Part shown: positions 6,517 through 6,566 of the stretch, piece by piece
How positions within the stretch are numbered: position 1 is the stretch's first letter
How the letters are laid out: every line of letters starts with the position of its first letter
DNA from: Proteiniphilum sp.
GTDB lineage: Bacteria > Bacteroidota > Bacteroidia > Bacteroidales > Dysgonomonadaceae
DNA: 6,566 nt
Reading direction: 5' to 3'
Assembly (NCBI GenBank): GCA_012728465.1
Contig: JAAYFB010000175.1
Coordinates: 1-6,566, forward strand
The notes under the pieces: generated by a model
Seen by the model: only the letters and a program-made list of their open reading frames with translations
The model's database searches: none
Told to the model about the DNA's origin: nothing
Program-made: the position numbers and the translations under genes

Positions 6517-6566
6517 AATTCTTGACTAGAACAATGTCGCATGATAAATATATACCTATTTTTCAA

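Noticed and set aside
6517..6566. TATATTTA upstream of tRNA-Gly as a promoter for the tRNA cluster
   Set aside because: The match to TAnnTTTG is imperfect and the only TTG upstream is about 11 bases away, too close; the region may simply be a spacer between co-transcribed tRNAs.

Overview
This window is a core translation/transcription cluster read entirely from the minus strand, so in transcription order it runs from position 6566 down to 1. The order is tRNA-Gly(UCC), tRNA-Thr(GGU), tuf (EF-Tu), tRNA-Trp(CCA), secE, nusG, rplK (L11), rplA (L1), rplJ (L10), rplL (L7/L12) and the first 597 codons of rpoB, which runs off the left edge. The sequence is AT-rich. The protein sequences (notably the RpoB N-terminus starting [14 protein letters not shown] and the EF-Tu N-terminus [20 protein letters not shown]), the 63-residue SecE, and the near absence of Shine-Dalgarno sequences all point to Bacteroidota, most likely the order Bacteroidales. 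Lineage is an inference from remembered family sequences, not from a search.

Right part (4868-6566): two tRNAs, then tuf, then tRNA-Trp. A terminator-like hairpin with a six-U tail (6252-6279) lies between tRNA-Thr and tuf, so tuf may be partly uncoupled from the tRNA transcript; a weak promoter candidate follows it. Two hairpins without U-tracts sit between tuf and tRNA-Trp. Middle part (1889-4850): secE, nusG, rplK, rplA and rplJ are packed with gaps of about 20 bases, except for a 77-base gap before rplK; rplL follows rplJ after 48 bases. Left part (1-1888): a 97-base rplL-rpoB spacer holds a 14-bp hairpin placed where E. coli has its rplL-rpoB attenuator, followed by rpoB.

The genes work together. 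The tRNAs, EF-Tu and the L11/L1/L10/L12 stalk proteins serve ribosomal elongation and GTPase-factor recruitment. NusG binds RNA polymerase and helps set elongation and pausing. RpoB is the catalytic beta subunit. SecE belongs to the protein-export channel and is a traditional passenger of this cluster.

I found no mobile element, CRISPR array, defence system or unknown gene here. This is an ordinary conserved housekeeping region. The points worth a second look are at RNA level: an apparent G19-C56 to A19-U56 tertiary covariation in tRNA-Gly, a U4/C69 mismatch in the tRNA-Thr acceptor stem, and the hairpins between genes.
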